Shown piece by piece: positions 1 through 6,734 of a stretch of 15,839 nt of DNA (positions are counted from its first letter, which is position 1; each line of letters opens with the position of its first letter). Both the position numbers and the translations under genes were made by a program. The notes under the pieces were generated by a model, which saw only the letters and a program-made list of their open reading frames with translations, ran no database searches and was not told where the DNA came from. Origin of the DNA: Bacilli bacterium (GTDB lineage Bacteria; Bacillota_I; Bacilli_A; RF39; UBA660); NCBI GenBank assembly GCA_028684435.1, contig JAQUFX010000026.1, positions 1 through 15,839 on the forward strand. Direction: 5' to 3'.

Positions 1-7
1 TGCCCAA

Positions 8-448
8 ATGAAAAATATAATCGAACAACTAATAGACACTTTTCCTACCTCGGAATTAAATTTAAATCTTGAAAATGGTGGTTCTGTAAGCGGTAGACCA
101 AATTCAATAATAAATGAAACTTATTTTATATTAACTAACGCAGCAGGTAATATAACAAATAGAATAAGTATTTGCAAAATTACATCAATAAGTCTTACTG
201 GTACAAATACATTCACTGGATTTACTTATTTATCAGCACCGGATCCTTTACCTGCCGGATGTGATGCTCAATGTGAATCAGGAGCAAGAAGTATTCTACA
301 ATCTTTTGTTGGAACAACTACTAATGTAAATGTTAGAGCTGGAGGAACAGATATCGGTAATAAGTCTGTTACATTGACTGCTTTTGGCGTCGCAATTTTA
401 GGTAATGAAATTGCTGTATCTACATGTCATATTGAAGATATAAGATAA
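8..448 (+). CDS. Small protein of unknown function, possibly 5'-truncated by the window edge
   Basis: The protein has 146 residues from the ATG at 8, but the frame is open to the first base and no ribosome binding site can be seen, so the true start may lie outside the window. There is no signal peptide or membrane segment. The N-terminal 60 residues read as a short beta-rich unit (LNLENGGSVSG, then ISICKITSISL) that recalls the small barrel of DUF2642-type spore coat proteins. The rest is rich in Thr, Asn and Gly, with Cys at about 56, 85, 89 and 141. A spore-coat or exosporium role is only a guess, weakly supported by the YjcZ-like genes at the other end of the window. The gene looks less AT-rich than its neighbours. 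A hairpin follows the stop codon. The reading frame is convincing; the function is unknown. Confidence 0.7.
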   Translation: MKNIIEQLIDTFPTSELNLNLENGGSVSGRPNSIINETYFILTNAAGNITNRISICKITSISLTGTNTFTGFTYLSAPDPLPAGCDAQCESGARSILQSFVGTTTNVNVRAGGTDIGNKSVTLTAFGVAILGNEIAVSTCHIEDIR

Positions 449-459
449 AATAAATTTAT

Positions 460-490
460 AAAAATATCTGGGTGAATTAAAGATATTTTT
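460..490 (+). terminator. AT-rich hairpin after the first gene
   Basis: A perfect 10-bp inverted repeat (460-469 AAAAATATCT, 481-490 AGATATTTTT) encloses an 11-base loop 11 bases after the stop codon. The uridine tract lies inside the 3' arm. It is a plausible but weak intrinsic terminator. Confidence 0.45.
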
Positions 491-782
491 AAGATTTTAA
501 ACTCAAAGAAGAAAAAAAACAGAAAATCATAAAAAACATTTAAAATAAGAAGCCATTTCTAAAGATAAAAACTTAAATTTTAAAAAATATGATTTTGATG
601 GAACTTTAATTACAAACAAAAATTTTAATAAACATTGTCCAAATTGTAAAATTGATTTTCATACCAAATGATGCTTATCTATGTGGGTGGAAAAAACTCA
701 TATCAATGTTAAAAAATTTTTATAAAAAAATGTTGTTTAAATGAGCATTAAAAAGAAATTTCTTAACTCAAAGTAGTTTCTG
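491..782. other. Gene-poor stretch with an eroded coding fragment
   Basis: No convincing gene is present. The only coding-like trace is an open stretch at 549-671 (+) without a start codon or ribosome binding site. It reads DFDGTLITNKNF followed by HCPNCKIDF, a CxxC half zinc-ribbon, and then stops. It is probably a fossil of a lost zinc-ribbon protein, but too short to identify. Confidence 0.35.
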
Positions 783-812
783 TTGCATATTGTAAAAACA
801 ATGTGTTATTAT
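783..812 (+). promoter_or_regulatory. Promoter of the secreted-protein/ABC operon with an operator-like palindrome
   Basis: The -35 TTGCAT (783-788) and -10 TATTAT (807-812) are 18 bp apart, with an extended -10 TG at 804-805. The spacer holds the inverted repeat ATTGT-AAAA-ACAAT (789-802), placed where a bound repressor would block RNA polymerase. It implies a leader of about 120 bases before the ATG at 941. No regulator gene is adjacent. The promoter call is moderate; the operator is inferred from position only. Confidence 0.55.
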
Positions 813-940
813 ATTGGTATTAAAATAGTAGTAGTAAACCCCTTTTGTTTATTAATTTTTTTGTTATAACATTGTCCATATTTTAGGAATAATATATGGG
901 AGATTTGTTGTAAAAAAAATAAGAAAGGAGGTTAAAGTCT

Positions 941-1345
941 ATGAAGAAACCAAATTTGTTAATTAAAATTGCAGTAATTGCGACTTTGTCATTTACTTTT
1001 ATAGTAACTGTTTATGCCGGCAGTGCATCTTTAACTAATAGATATTTTTCAAAAAATACTAGTTATGATGTTAGGTTTATTCCGGAAAAAGCTAACTTTC
1101 GTTCTAAGATAGTAGTTGGAACTGATAAGACAGCAACTCCTATTGTGACTGTTAGAGCACAACATCAAGTCGCGTTGATTTGGAACCAAGGCGTTACTAG
1201 AACTGTTAGTATTACGAATACAAACGCTACATATATGAATGCTTTTTCTACAAATTCGCCAAATTCTAACACGAAAATTACTTGGAAACAAACAAATGAC
1301 AATGCAAGTTTTATTGCAAAAACTCTATTAGGAGAAGGTTATTAA
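941..1345 (+). CDS. Small secreted protein of unknown family, first gene of an ABC transporter operon
   Basis: A 134-residue exported protein. Start: AAAGGAGG (924-931) lies 9 bases before the ATG. The N-terminus is a classical signal peptide: KK, a hydrophobic core at 8-24, then VYA, with likely cleavage at about residue 26. The mature chain of about 108 residues has no cysteine, is rich in Thr, Asn, Ser and Val, looks beta-rich and ends in GEGY. I do not recognise the family. A secreted peptide followed by a MacB-like ATPase and two FtsX-type permeases is the arrangement of several bacteriocin, immunity or signal-export loci such as lactococcin 972. However, the Trp/Gly and Tyr/His motifs of lactococcin 972 are absent, so only the architecture is shared. 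Since the protein carries its own Sec signal, the transporter may confer self-protection or act in release from the membrane rather than secretion. Confidence 0.85.
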   Translation: MKKPNLLIKIAVIATLSFTFIVTVYAGSASLTNRYFSKNTSYDVRFIPEKANFRSKIVVGTDKTATPIVTVRAQHQVALIWNQGVTRTVSITNTNATYMNAFSTNSPNSNTKITWKQTNDNASFIAKTLLGEGY

Positions 1346-1389
1346 AGCAAAGGAACTTTAAAATTTAAAAAATATAAATAGAAAGAATT

Positions 1390-2115
1390 ATGAATATGAA
1401 AAGTAAACAAAATCTTAATCAAGACGATACAATAACATTATCCCAAGCTACTAAAATATATAATACTAAAACAGAAAAAATTATTGCATTAAATAACTTG
1501 AATTTATCTTTTAAAAAAGGCAAGTTTTATGCAATCATGGGACATAGTGGCAGTGGAAAATCAACTTTAATTAGTGTTTTAGGACTGATAACGACTTTAT
1601 CTGAAGGAAACTATAATTTATTTGGTCGAGAAATTAGTAACTTAACTGAAAACCAGTTATCTGAAATTAGAAGTCAACATTTGGGATTTGTTTTTCAATC
1701 ATATTACTTGTATCCAACTTTAAAAGCGTTTGAAAATGTGATGATACCTATGTTGTTAAATAAAAACATAAAAGAAAAAAATCGTGAAAAAATAGCATTA
1801 GAATTATTACAAAGTGTAGGTTTAAAAGACCGAGCAAATCATTTTCCACGAGAATTATCAGGTGGAGAACAACAAAGAGTAGCTATTGCACGAGCTTTAG
1901 CTAATGATCCAAATATTATTCTTGCAGACGAACCTACAGGTAATTTAGATGAACAAAATGAAATTATGATATTTGAAAAGTTAAAACAATTATCTAAAGA
2001 AGGTAAATGTATAATAGTTGTGAGTCATAGTCAAGAAGTCAAAAAATATGCTGATATAATTTTAGAATTAAATAAAGGTAATATGAAAAAGGTTTCCGAT
2101 GAAAACGACGAATGA
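1390..2115 (+). CDS. ABC transporter ATP-binding protein, MacB/LolD type
   Basis: A 241-residue cytoplasmic ATPase that should drive the two following permeases. All ABC motifs are present: Walker A GHSGSGKS (51-58), Q-loop FVFQS (Q103), signature LSGGEQQRVAIARAL (156-170), Walker B IILADE (176-181) with a D-loop GNLD, and switch His at 213 (VVSHS). The ADEPTGNLD wording is typical of the LolD/MacB/FtsE class, whose members work with FtsX-like permeases in extrusion, peptide resistance or mechanotransmission rather than solute uptake. The start at 1390 is followed by a second ATG at 1396; only a weak AGAAAG site precedes either. The 3' end overlaps the next gene by 17 bases, indicating translational coupling. 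Substrate cannot be read from the ATPase. Confidence 0.93.
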   Translation: MNMKSKQNLNQDDTITLSQATKIYNTKTEKIIALNNLNLSFKKGKFYAIMGHSGSGKSTLISVLGLITTLSEGNYNLFGREISNLTENQLSEIRSQHLGFVFQSYYLYPTLKAFENVMIPMLLNKNIKEKNREKIALELLQSVGLKDRANHFPRELSGGEQQRVAIARALANDPNIILADEPTGNLDEQNEIMIFEKLKQLSKEGKCIIVVSHSQEVKKYADIILELNKGNMKKVSDENDE

Positions 2116-3322
2116 TATTAAATTTGCTTTCTTAAAATCTATTAGAGATAAAACTAAATTTTTTTATGTTTTACTTATTAGTTTATGTTGTTTCATATCT
2201 TTAATTATCATAGGATTTTATTTTAATATAACTGAATTTATAGATGAAAGTATTGAGAAAAACCCAGCATTTAACACGATTTTAGTCACTTTAAACAAAG
2301 AAGAAGATTTGTCAGATGTCGATCACATTTTGGATATACATAAATCTAATAATGATTTTTACGCAAATTATACTAGCTTTAAAAACGAAAAATTTGACGG
2401 TTGGTTATTACTTTCACATGGTACACCTGACACAGTTCCTGAAGTGATTTATGGAAAAAATATAGATAAAAATTCTGAAGATATAGCTATTTGTCCTGCG
2501 AAATTTTACCCTGATAGTGGAGCACAGCACTTTAAAATTAATTCATCAGACATTTTGAAAAATACTGATACATTAAATAGTACATTTACTATAGAGTACA
2601 ATTCTTATAAAAAAAATAAATTTGATGATGGTATACCTATTAAAGATAAGACTTTAAATAAAACATTTAAAATTGTTGGACTTTATGATAATACAAAAAC
2701 ATTAAATTTTAATAACGAATGTTTTGTTACACCTTCAGTTTTGAAAGAAATAACTGATACTATTGATCCTTACTTAGATGAAAACTCTATATCTGGAACT
2801 TATATATTAATAGATGACACCAAAAATCTTAATTACGTTAAAAATGAACTTTATAAAAAAGGTTATACAGATATTGAAATGAAAAAAAATATAGATATAG
2901 ACATAGTTAAATCACTAAATCAAATTGTCGTGGTTTTATTGGTTGTAGTTATAATGGGAATTATTGTACTTAATGCATTATATATAAAAAAACAAATTTT
3001 AATTGAAAAAAGTAATATAGGTATCCTTAAAGCATTAGGATATAAAAAAAATAAAATAAAAAAAATATATATCTTAGAAAACATGTTTTTATCAACTCTA
3101 GCATTTGTAATTGCGATTACAGTCTTTATTTTTACTTTCCTTATAATAAAATATAAGTTTTTTGTCTCTTTTAGATATTTTGGGATAAACTTATTCCTTA
3201 ATTACAAGATAATATTTCTACCATTTTTATTAACAATAATGTTATCTACTTTGATTTGTTCTATTATTTTAAATAAAGTATTAAAAAGTGATATCATTAA
3301 ACTTTTAGAAAGCGAGGAATAA
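2099..3322 (+). CDS. FtsX/MacB-type ABC permease, first of a pair
   Basis: A 407-residue membrane protein with the four-helix FtsX/MacB plan: one N-terminal helix (about 21-43), a large extracytoplasmic domain (about 44-270), and three C-terminal helices (about 275-296, 329-351, 371-392). The cytoplasmic loop after helix 2 carries the family hallmark EKSNIGILKALGYKKNKIKK (303-322), the coupling region that contacts the ATPase. The tail after the last helix is 15 residues and charged. Start: AAAAAGG at 2086-2092, then ATG at 2099 inside the end of the ATPase gene. It probably pairs with the following permease as a heterodimer on two ATPase subunits. The extracytoplasmic domain resembles nothing I can name, so the ligand (perhaps the secreted protein encoded at 941) is unknown. 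Confidence 0.88.
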   Translation: MKTTNDIKFAFLKSIRDKTKFFYVLLISLCCFISLIIIGFYFNITEFIDESIEKNPAFNTILVTLNKEEDLSDVDHILDIHKSNNDFYANYTSFKNEKFDGWLLLSHGTPDTVPEVIYGKNIDKNSEDIAICPAKFYPDSGAQHFKINSSDILKNTDTLNSTFTIEYNSYKKNKFDDGIPIKDKTLNKTFKIVGLYDNTKTLNFNNECFVTPSVLKEITDTIDPYLDENSISGTYILIDDTKNLNYVKNELYKKGYTDIEMKKNIDIDIVKSLNQIVVVLLVVVIMGIIVLNALYIKKQILIEKSNIGILKALGYKKNKIKKIYILENMFLSTLAFVIAITVFIFTFLIIKYKFFVSFRYFGINLFLNYKIIFLPFLLTIMLSTLICSIILNKVLKSDIIKLLESEE

Positions 3323-3324
3323 AA

Positions 3325-4443
3325 TTGTTGTTTTTTAAAGCGTTTTTTAGAAAAAAGAAAACTAGAATATATTCAATAGTATTTACTATTCTTTTATTAA
3401 TTATACTTACTTTGTTTTCTTTTATTAATTATTATAATGTAATATTAAATAAATGGAATATAACTAATTCAATTATACTTGTTGAAGGAGTAAAAAACCA
3501 TATTGATGAATTTAAAAAATATTCTAATATAATCAATGTCGAGAAGTATGTGAAATTCACTTTTGATAAAGAAAAATATCCTGTTTTAAAACAAGACACT
3601 CAATTTATAGATTCAGATGAAAATACAAATATTGATGATAATTTGGGAAATGATAATACCACTATCAAATGGAATGATTTTACGTTAGATAGAAATTATA
3701 TTTTAATATTTGAGAGTGAAAATAATAAATTGAAAAATAATGAACTAGAATTATTTTATAACAAAGAAGACTATAGATTTTCATTACAAACTTTTTTATC
3801 AGATATCGAAAATTTAAAAGGTGAAAAAATAAGTTTTTATAGTACAGAAGGTAAAGAACTTGAATATAGAATTGCTGGATTTCATAATTATAATATTCCT
3901 GCAATGTTCATAGAAAAAAAAAAATTTAATGAATTATATGAAGAAAATTCTAGATATACTTATAAAATAACTATTGATGATTATAAAAAAACTGAATATA
4001 TATATGAAAAATTGAGAGACTTAGAACCAAATAATAATGAAATAGTGAATTTATTAAGAATCGATGAACCGTATGAAAATAACACTAGCGTTTCTAGTAT
4101 TTTAAGTATTCTTGAGATAATGAATATATGTTTAATATTTTTATTTATTATAATGTTTTTAATTATAATAAATAATCTTATTTTCGAAGAAAATAGAAAT
4201 TTATCTCTTCAAAAATATCTTGGGTTTAATAAATTAAAAAGAAAATTTTTGTTATTCTCTCAAGTATTAGCATTATCAATTATATCTATAATCTCATCAT
4301 TTTTAATTTCGATTTTTACCAATTTAATGATTTATAATTTTAGTGTGAAAATTCAAATAGTAAATTTTAGTTCTATTATTCCAATATTAATAATCATGAT
4401 ATTAATAAATCTCATAATTATTATAACAAAAAAAGAATGCTAA
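3325..4443 (+). CDS. FtsX/MacB-type ABC permease, second of the pair, TTG start and very short tail
   Basis: A 372-residue membrane protein with the same topology as its upstream partner: helix at about 16-38, an extracytoplasmic domain to about 260, then helices at about 262-286, 312-336 and 347-368. The coupling loop FEENRNLSLQKYLGFNKLKR is a diverged form of the FtsX motif. The start is TTG at 3325, preceded at 6 bases by GAGGA (3314-3318); it begins 2 bases after the previous stop. The C-terminus is odd. Only KKEC follows the last helix, encoded just after an A7 run (4428-4434), and the stop lies directly before a 16-copy ATT repeat. The partner permease has a longer charged tail, so this one may be shortened. 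One-base slippage in the A7 run would extend it through the repeat (see findings). Confidence 0.85.
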   Translation: MLFFKAFFRKKKTRIYSIVFTILLLIILTLFSFINYYNVILNKWNITNSIILVEGVKNHIDEFKKYSNIINVEKYVKFTFDKEKYPVLKQDTQFIDSDENTNIDDNLGNDNTTIKWNDFTLDRNYILIFESENNKLKNNELELFYNKEDYRFSLQTFLSDIENLKGEKISFYSTEGKELEYRIAGFHNYNIPAMFIEKKKFNELYEENSRYTYKITIDDYKKTEYIYEKLRDLEPNNNEIVNLLRIDEPYENNTSVSSILSILEIMNICLIFLFIIMFLIIINNLIFEENRNLSLQKYLGFNKLKRKFLLFSQVLALSIISIISSFLISIFTNLMIYNFSVKIQIVNFSSIIPILIIMILINLIIIITKKEC

Positions 4444-4445
4444 TA

Positions 4446-4497
<52 letters not shown>

Positions 4498-4563
4498 AGT
4501 AATATTTTAAACCTGCAAAATTTATTAATATTAATTAAGAATAGAGATAAATTTTATATTTAC

Positions 4564-4580
4564 TCAGACTGATGACAAAA
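4564..4580 (+). repeat. Left terminal inverted repeat of the IS remnant
   Basis: TCAGACTGATGACAAAA pairs with the reverse complement of 5194-5210, with one mismatch (C/T at the sixth base). Confidence 0.82.
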
Positions 4581-4635
4581 TAATAAATTATCAACTTTTT
4601 TATGTAAATAACAAAAGTATGATAAAATTAGTATA

Positions 4636-4682
4636 GATGGAAGACTTGATTATCCAAATAAGTTATTATTCCATCTTTTTTT
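4636..4682 (+). terminator. Terminator hairpin inside the left end of the IS
   Basis: GATGGAA (4636-4642) pairs with TTCCATC (4669-4675), followed by seven T. Inner ACTT/AAGT pairing shortens the 26-base loop. It lies between the IS end and its transposase start, a position used by some insertion sequences to block read-in transcription from the host. It would also stop transcripts leaving the upstream ABC operon. Confidence 0.65.
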
Positions 4683-4750
4683 GTTTAATTAAAACTAGAA
4701 AATAGTTGGCGAAAATGCTATATTAAAAATAAATAATCGAGGTAATGTAT

Positions 4751-5161
4751 ATGTTAGTTAAAAATAAAAAAGATAATAATTATTAAATAGAAATGGTAAA
4801 TATAAATAAACTTGTTTCAGAAGATAAAAACAAATGCTAAATAAATGACTAGAATGTATTGGAAAAATACAAAGAAATTTTTTGTAAATGAATATCGACA
4901 CGATTTTGATGTTAAAGAAGTCTATGCTTCAAGATCACAGCACATCGAAAGAATGTTTGCAACGGCAAACAAAAACATGGATTACGATACACCTTATTTA
5001 AAGGTAAAAGAAAAGTCGAATCTGAAATCAGGCTTATTTTTGCATGCAAGAATTTGAAAAAATATGCAATGAATATACAAAATGATTTAAAATGTTTTAC
5101 TGAATCATTGCGATTTTCACTGATTTCTATCATTTTTTCGAAAATATTAAAAAGAATATAA
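4751..5161 (+). pseudogene. Transposase remnant (IS1182-like): N-terminus and C-terminus with the middle deleted
   Basis: GAGG (4739-4742) precedes the ATG at 4751. The first 11 codons end in TAA; reading on in the same frame gives IEMVNINKLVSEDKNKC, which resembles the conserved transposase start (E-M-V-x-I-x-x-L-V-P-x-D-H). After about 4845 another frame gives the C-terminal part, KNTKKFFVNEYRHD then YASRSQHIERMFATA, the end of the DDE domain in which catalytic Glu lies (QHIERMF). A further frame change near 4990 leads into KGKRKVESEIRLIFACKNLK, the family's usual C-terminus, ending at TAA 5159-5161. The middle third, with the catalytic Asp residues, is gone. At least one nonsense change, one deletion and one frameshift make this a dead gene. 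Confidence 0.82.
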
Positions 5162-5193
5162 GAAAAAAAGCAAATTAGCTTAAATTAAAATGC

Positions 5194-5210
5194 TTTTGTC
5201 ATCAATCTGA
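5194..5210 (-). repeat. Right terminal inverted repeat of the IS remnant
   Basis: TTTTGTCATCAATCTGA is the inverted partner of 4564-4580. It ends 5 bases before the stop codon of the minus-strand permease. Confidence 0.82.
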
Positions 5211-5215
5211 AAAAA

Positions 5216-5965
5216 TTATGTATTATAATTCTTTTCAAAAAAGGTTATTATTTGATAAATAATAAATGATATAATTAATATTAATATAATTCCAGTCATA
5301 ACTAATGTTAAATTAAAAACTTGGGTTCCATAGAGAATTAAATATCCAATTCCAGCTTTACTAACTAAAAACTCTCCCATAATGACTCCGATTAAAGACA
5401 TAGAAATATTGAGTTTTAAACTAGATATTATTACTTCAATATTGTGAGGAATTATTAATTTTGTTAAAATTTGATAGTTAGTAGCGTTAAATGAATGAAA
5501 TAATTTTATTTTATAAGAATCAGTATTAATAAGCCCATTATAAATTGAAATTAGAGTAACAATAGTATTAATTAAAAGACTCATAACAATAATAGATTTA
5601 ATATTTGCTCCTAACCAAATAATTAATAAAGGTCCTAAAGAAACTTTAGGTAAACTATTTAATATTGTTAAAAAAGGATCAAATATTTTTTTTAAAATAG
5701 GTATTGAATAAAATATTACGGCAAAACTAAATCCAATTATTGAACCTAAAGCAAAAGATATAAAAATTTCTTTTAAAGTTACGTAAATATGAATCCATAA
5801 ATTATTTGCAATATATAACTCATATAAGCACTTAATTATTTTTGCTGGACTAGAAAAAATAAAACTATTAATAATACCTTGTTTACTTAGTATTTCCCAT
5901 ATTATAATGAAAGATAAAGTAATAAATATTTGGGTTATTAAAATAATTTTTTTTTCTAATTTCAA
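5216..5965 (-). CDS. NitT/TauT-type ABC transporter permease
   Basis: A 249-residue inner-membrane channel subunit with about six helices (first at about 8-25). The family signature is clear: NSLPKVSLGPLLIIWLGANI (103-122) matches the P-x-aLP-x-aL-x-PL-x-x-x-WfG stretch of SsuC/TauC/ThiX permeases. The EAA loop that docks on the ATPase runs from about 152 to 175 (FHSFNATNYQILTKLIIPH), followed by MGEFLVSKAGIGYLI. The start is TTG at 5963-5965 with no Shine-Dalgarno site, so translation probably depends on coupling to the ATPase gene ending 22 bases upstream; no better in-frame start is seen between them. The stop codon lies 5 bases from the IS remnant. The protein ends FFEKNYNT, roughly where the family ends, so little if anything has been lost. 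Confidence 0.9.
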   Translation of the reverse strand: MKLEKKIILITQIFITLSFIIIWEILSKQGIINSFIFSSPAKIIKCLYELYIANNLWIHIYVTLKEIFISFALGSIIGFSFAVIFYSIPILKKIFDPFLTILNSLPKVSLGPLLIIWLGANIKSIIVMSLLINTIVTLISIYNGLINTDSYKIKLFHSFNATNYQILTKLIIPHNIEVIISSLKLNISMSLIGVIMGEFLVSKAGIGYLILYGTQVFNLTLVMTGIILILIISFIIYQIITFFEKNYNT

Positions 5966-5987
5966 TTTTTTTAAATATTGTTTTTGA

Positions 5988-6734
5988 TTAAGTGATGTCT
6001 TTATCTAAATCACCCCAAACTAAATCATAATAGTGAACAAATAGTTTATCTTTTCTATTTTCTGATGGCGTTTTTTTATTTTTAAGATTAATATTATAAA
6101 TATTTTTTATTTTTCCAGGTCTTTTAGTTAGAACAACTATTCGATCGCACATTGATATACATTCAGCTATATCATGACTTATTAAGATTGTTGTCACATT
6201 AGATTTTTTAATTAATTTATATATATCATCACTAATAGTTAATCTAGTTACATAATCCAGGGCAGATAATGGCTCATCTAATAAAATAATATCTGGTTTA
6301 GTAGCAAGAGTTCTTACAAGAGCAACTCTTTGTCTCATACCTCCCGATAAATTATTAGGGTATGCTTTTAGAAATGCTGATAAACCAAAATTTGATAAAA
6401 GTTTTTCTACATAAGCTATATTTTCGGGTGTTTTTAAATGTTTAATATCTAAACCTAAACAGGCATTATCGATAATATTAAGCCATGGCATTAAAGCATC
6501 ACTTTGAAGCATATAACTAAAATTATTATTATTTGATATTATTTCCCCCGAACTTTGTTTTTCAATACCGGATAGAATACTTAATAAAGTACTTTTTCCA
6601 CAACCAGATGATCCTACTATTCCAATTATTTCATTTTTATAAATATCTAAAGAAATATCTTCAATTGCAGATATTTCTCCATTTATTGTATGGTAATCCT
6701 TAGAAAGATTTTTAATTTCTAGTATTTTATTCAT
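5988..6734 (-). CDS. NitT/TauT-type ABC transporter ATP-binding protein
   Basis: A 248-residue ATPase of the SsuB/TauB/NrtD class that powers uptake through the adjacent permease. Motifs: Walker A GSSGCGKS (41-48), Q-loop Q77 in YMLQSDALMPW, signature LSGGMRQRVALVRTLA (129-144), Walker B DIILLDE (148-154) with D-loop SALD, and switch His 187 (LISHD). The pattern QxxaLMPW and LSGGMRQRvalaRal is characteristic of this class and distinguishes it from the MacB-like ATPase at 1390. The ATG lies inside the end of the binding-protein gene (8-base overlap), so the two are translated together. Substrate is not defined by this subunit. Confidence 0.95.
   Translation of the reverse strand: MNKILEIKNLSKDYHTINGEISAIEDISLDIYKNEIIGIVGSSGCGKSTLLSILSGIEKQSSGEIISNNNNFSYMLQSDALMPWLNIIDNACLGLDIKHLKTPENIAYVEKLLSNFGLSAFLKAYPNNLSGGMRQRVALVRTLATKPDIILLDEPLSALDYVTRLTISDDIYKLIKKSNVTTILISHDIAECISMCDRIVVLTKRPGKIKNIYNINLKNKKTPSENRKDKLFVHYYDLVWGDLDKDIT

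Larger units (their letters stand above)
4564..5210 (+). mobile_element. Internally deleted insertion sequence remnant, IS1182-like
   Basis: The 647-bp unit is bounded by TCAGACTGATGACAAAA (4564-4580) and its inverted copy TTTTGTCATCAATCTGA (5194-5210), matching at 16 of 17 positions. Inside are an outward-protecting terminator hairpin, a ribosome binding site and the head and tail of a transposase gene without its middle. Complete IS1182-type elements are well over twice this length, so the element has lost its core and cannot move on its own. I see no obvious target duplication in the flanks (left flank ends TTTAC, right flank begins AAAAA). Family assignment rests on the transposase fragments. 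Confidence 0.8.

Noticed and set aside
1049..1291. Minus-strand open frame of 80 codons
   Set aside because: It lies wholly antisense to the signal-peptide protein gene, which has a ribosome binding site and clear export signal; the antisense frame has neither.
941..3322. Lactococcin 972 bacteriocin locus
   Set aside because: Gene order is similar, but the mature protein lacks the family's Trp/Gly and Tyr/His motifs and the large fused permease is replaced by two half permeases.
4912..5133. Minus-strand open frame of 73 codons in the IS remnant
   Set aside because: It is antisense to the transposase C-terminus, which shows family motifs on the plus strand.
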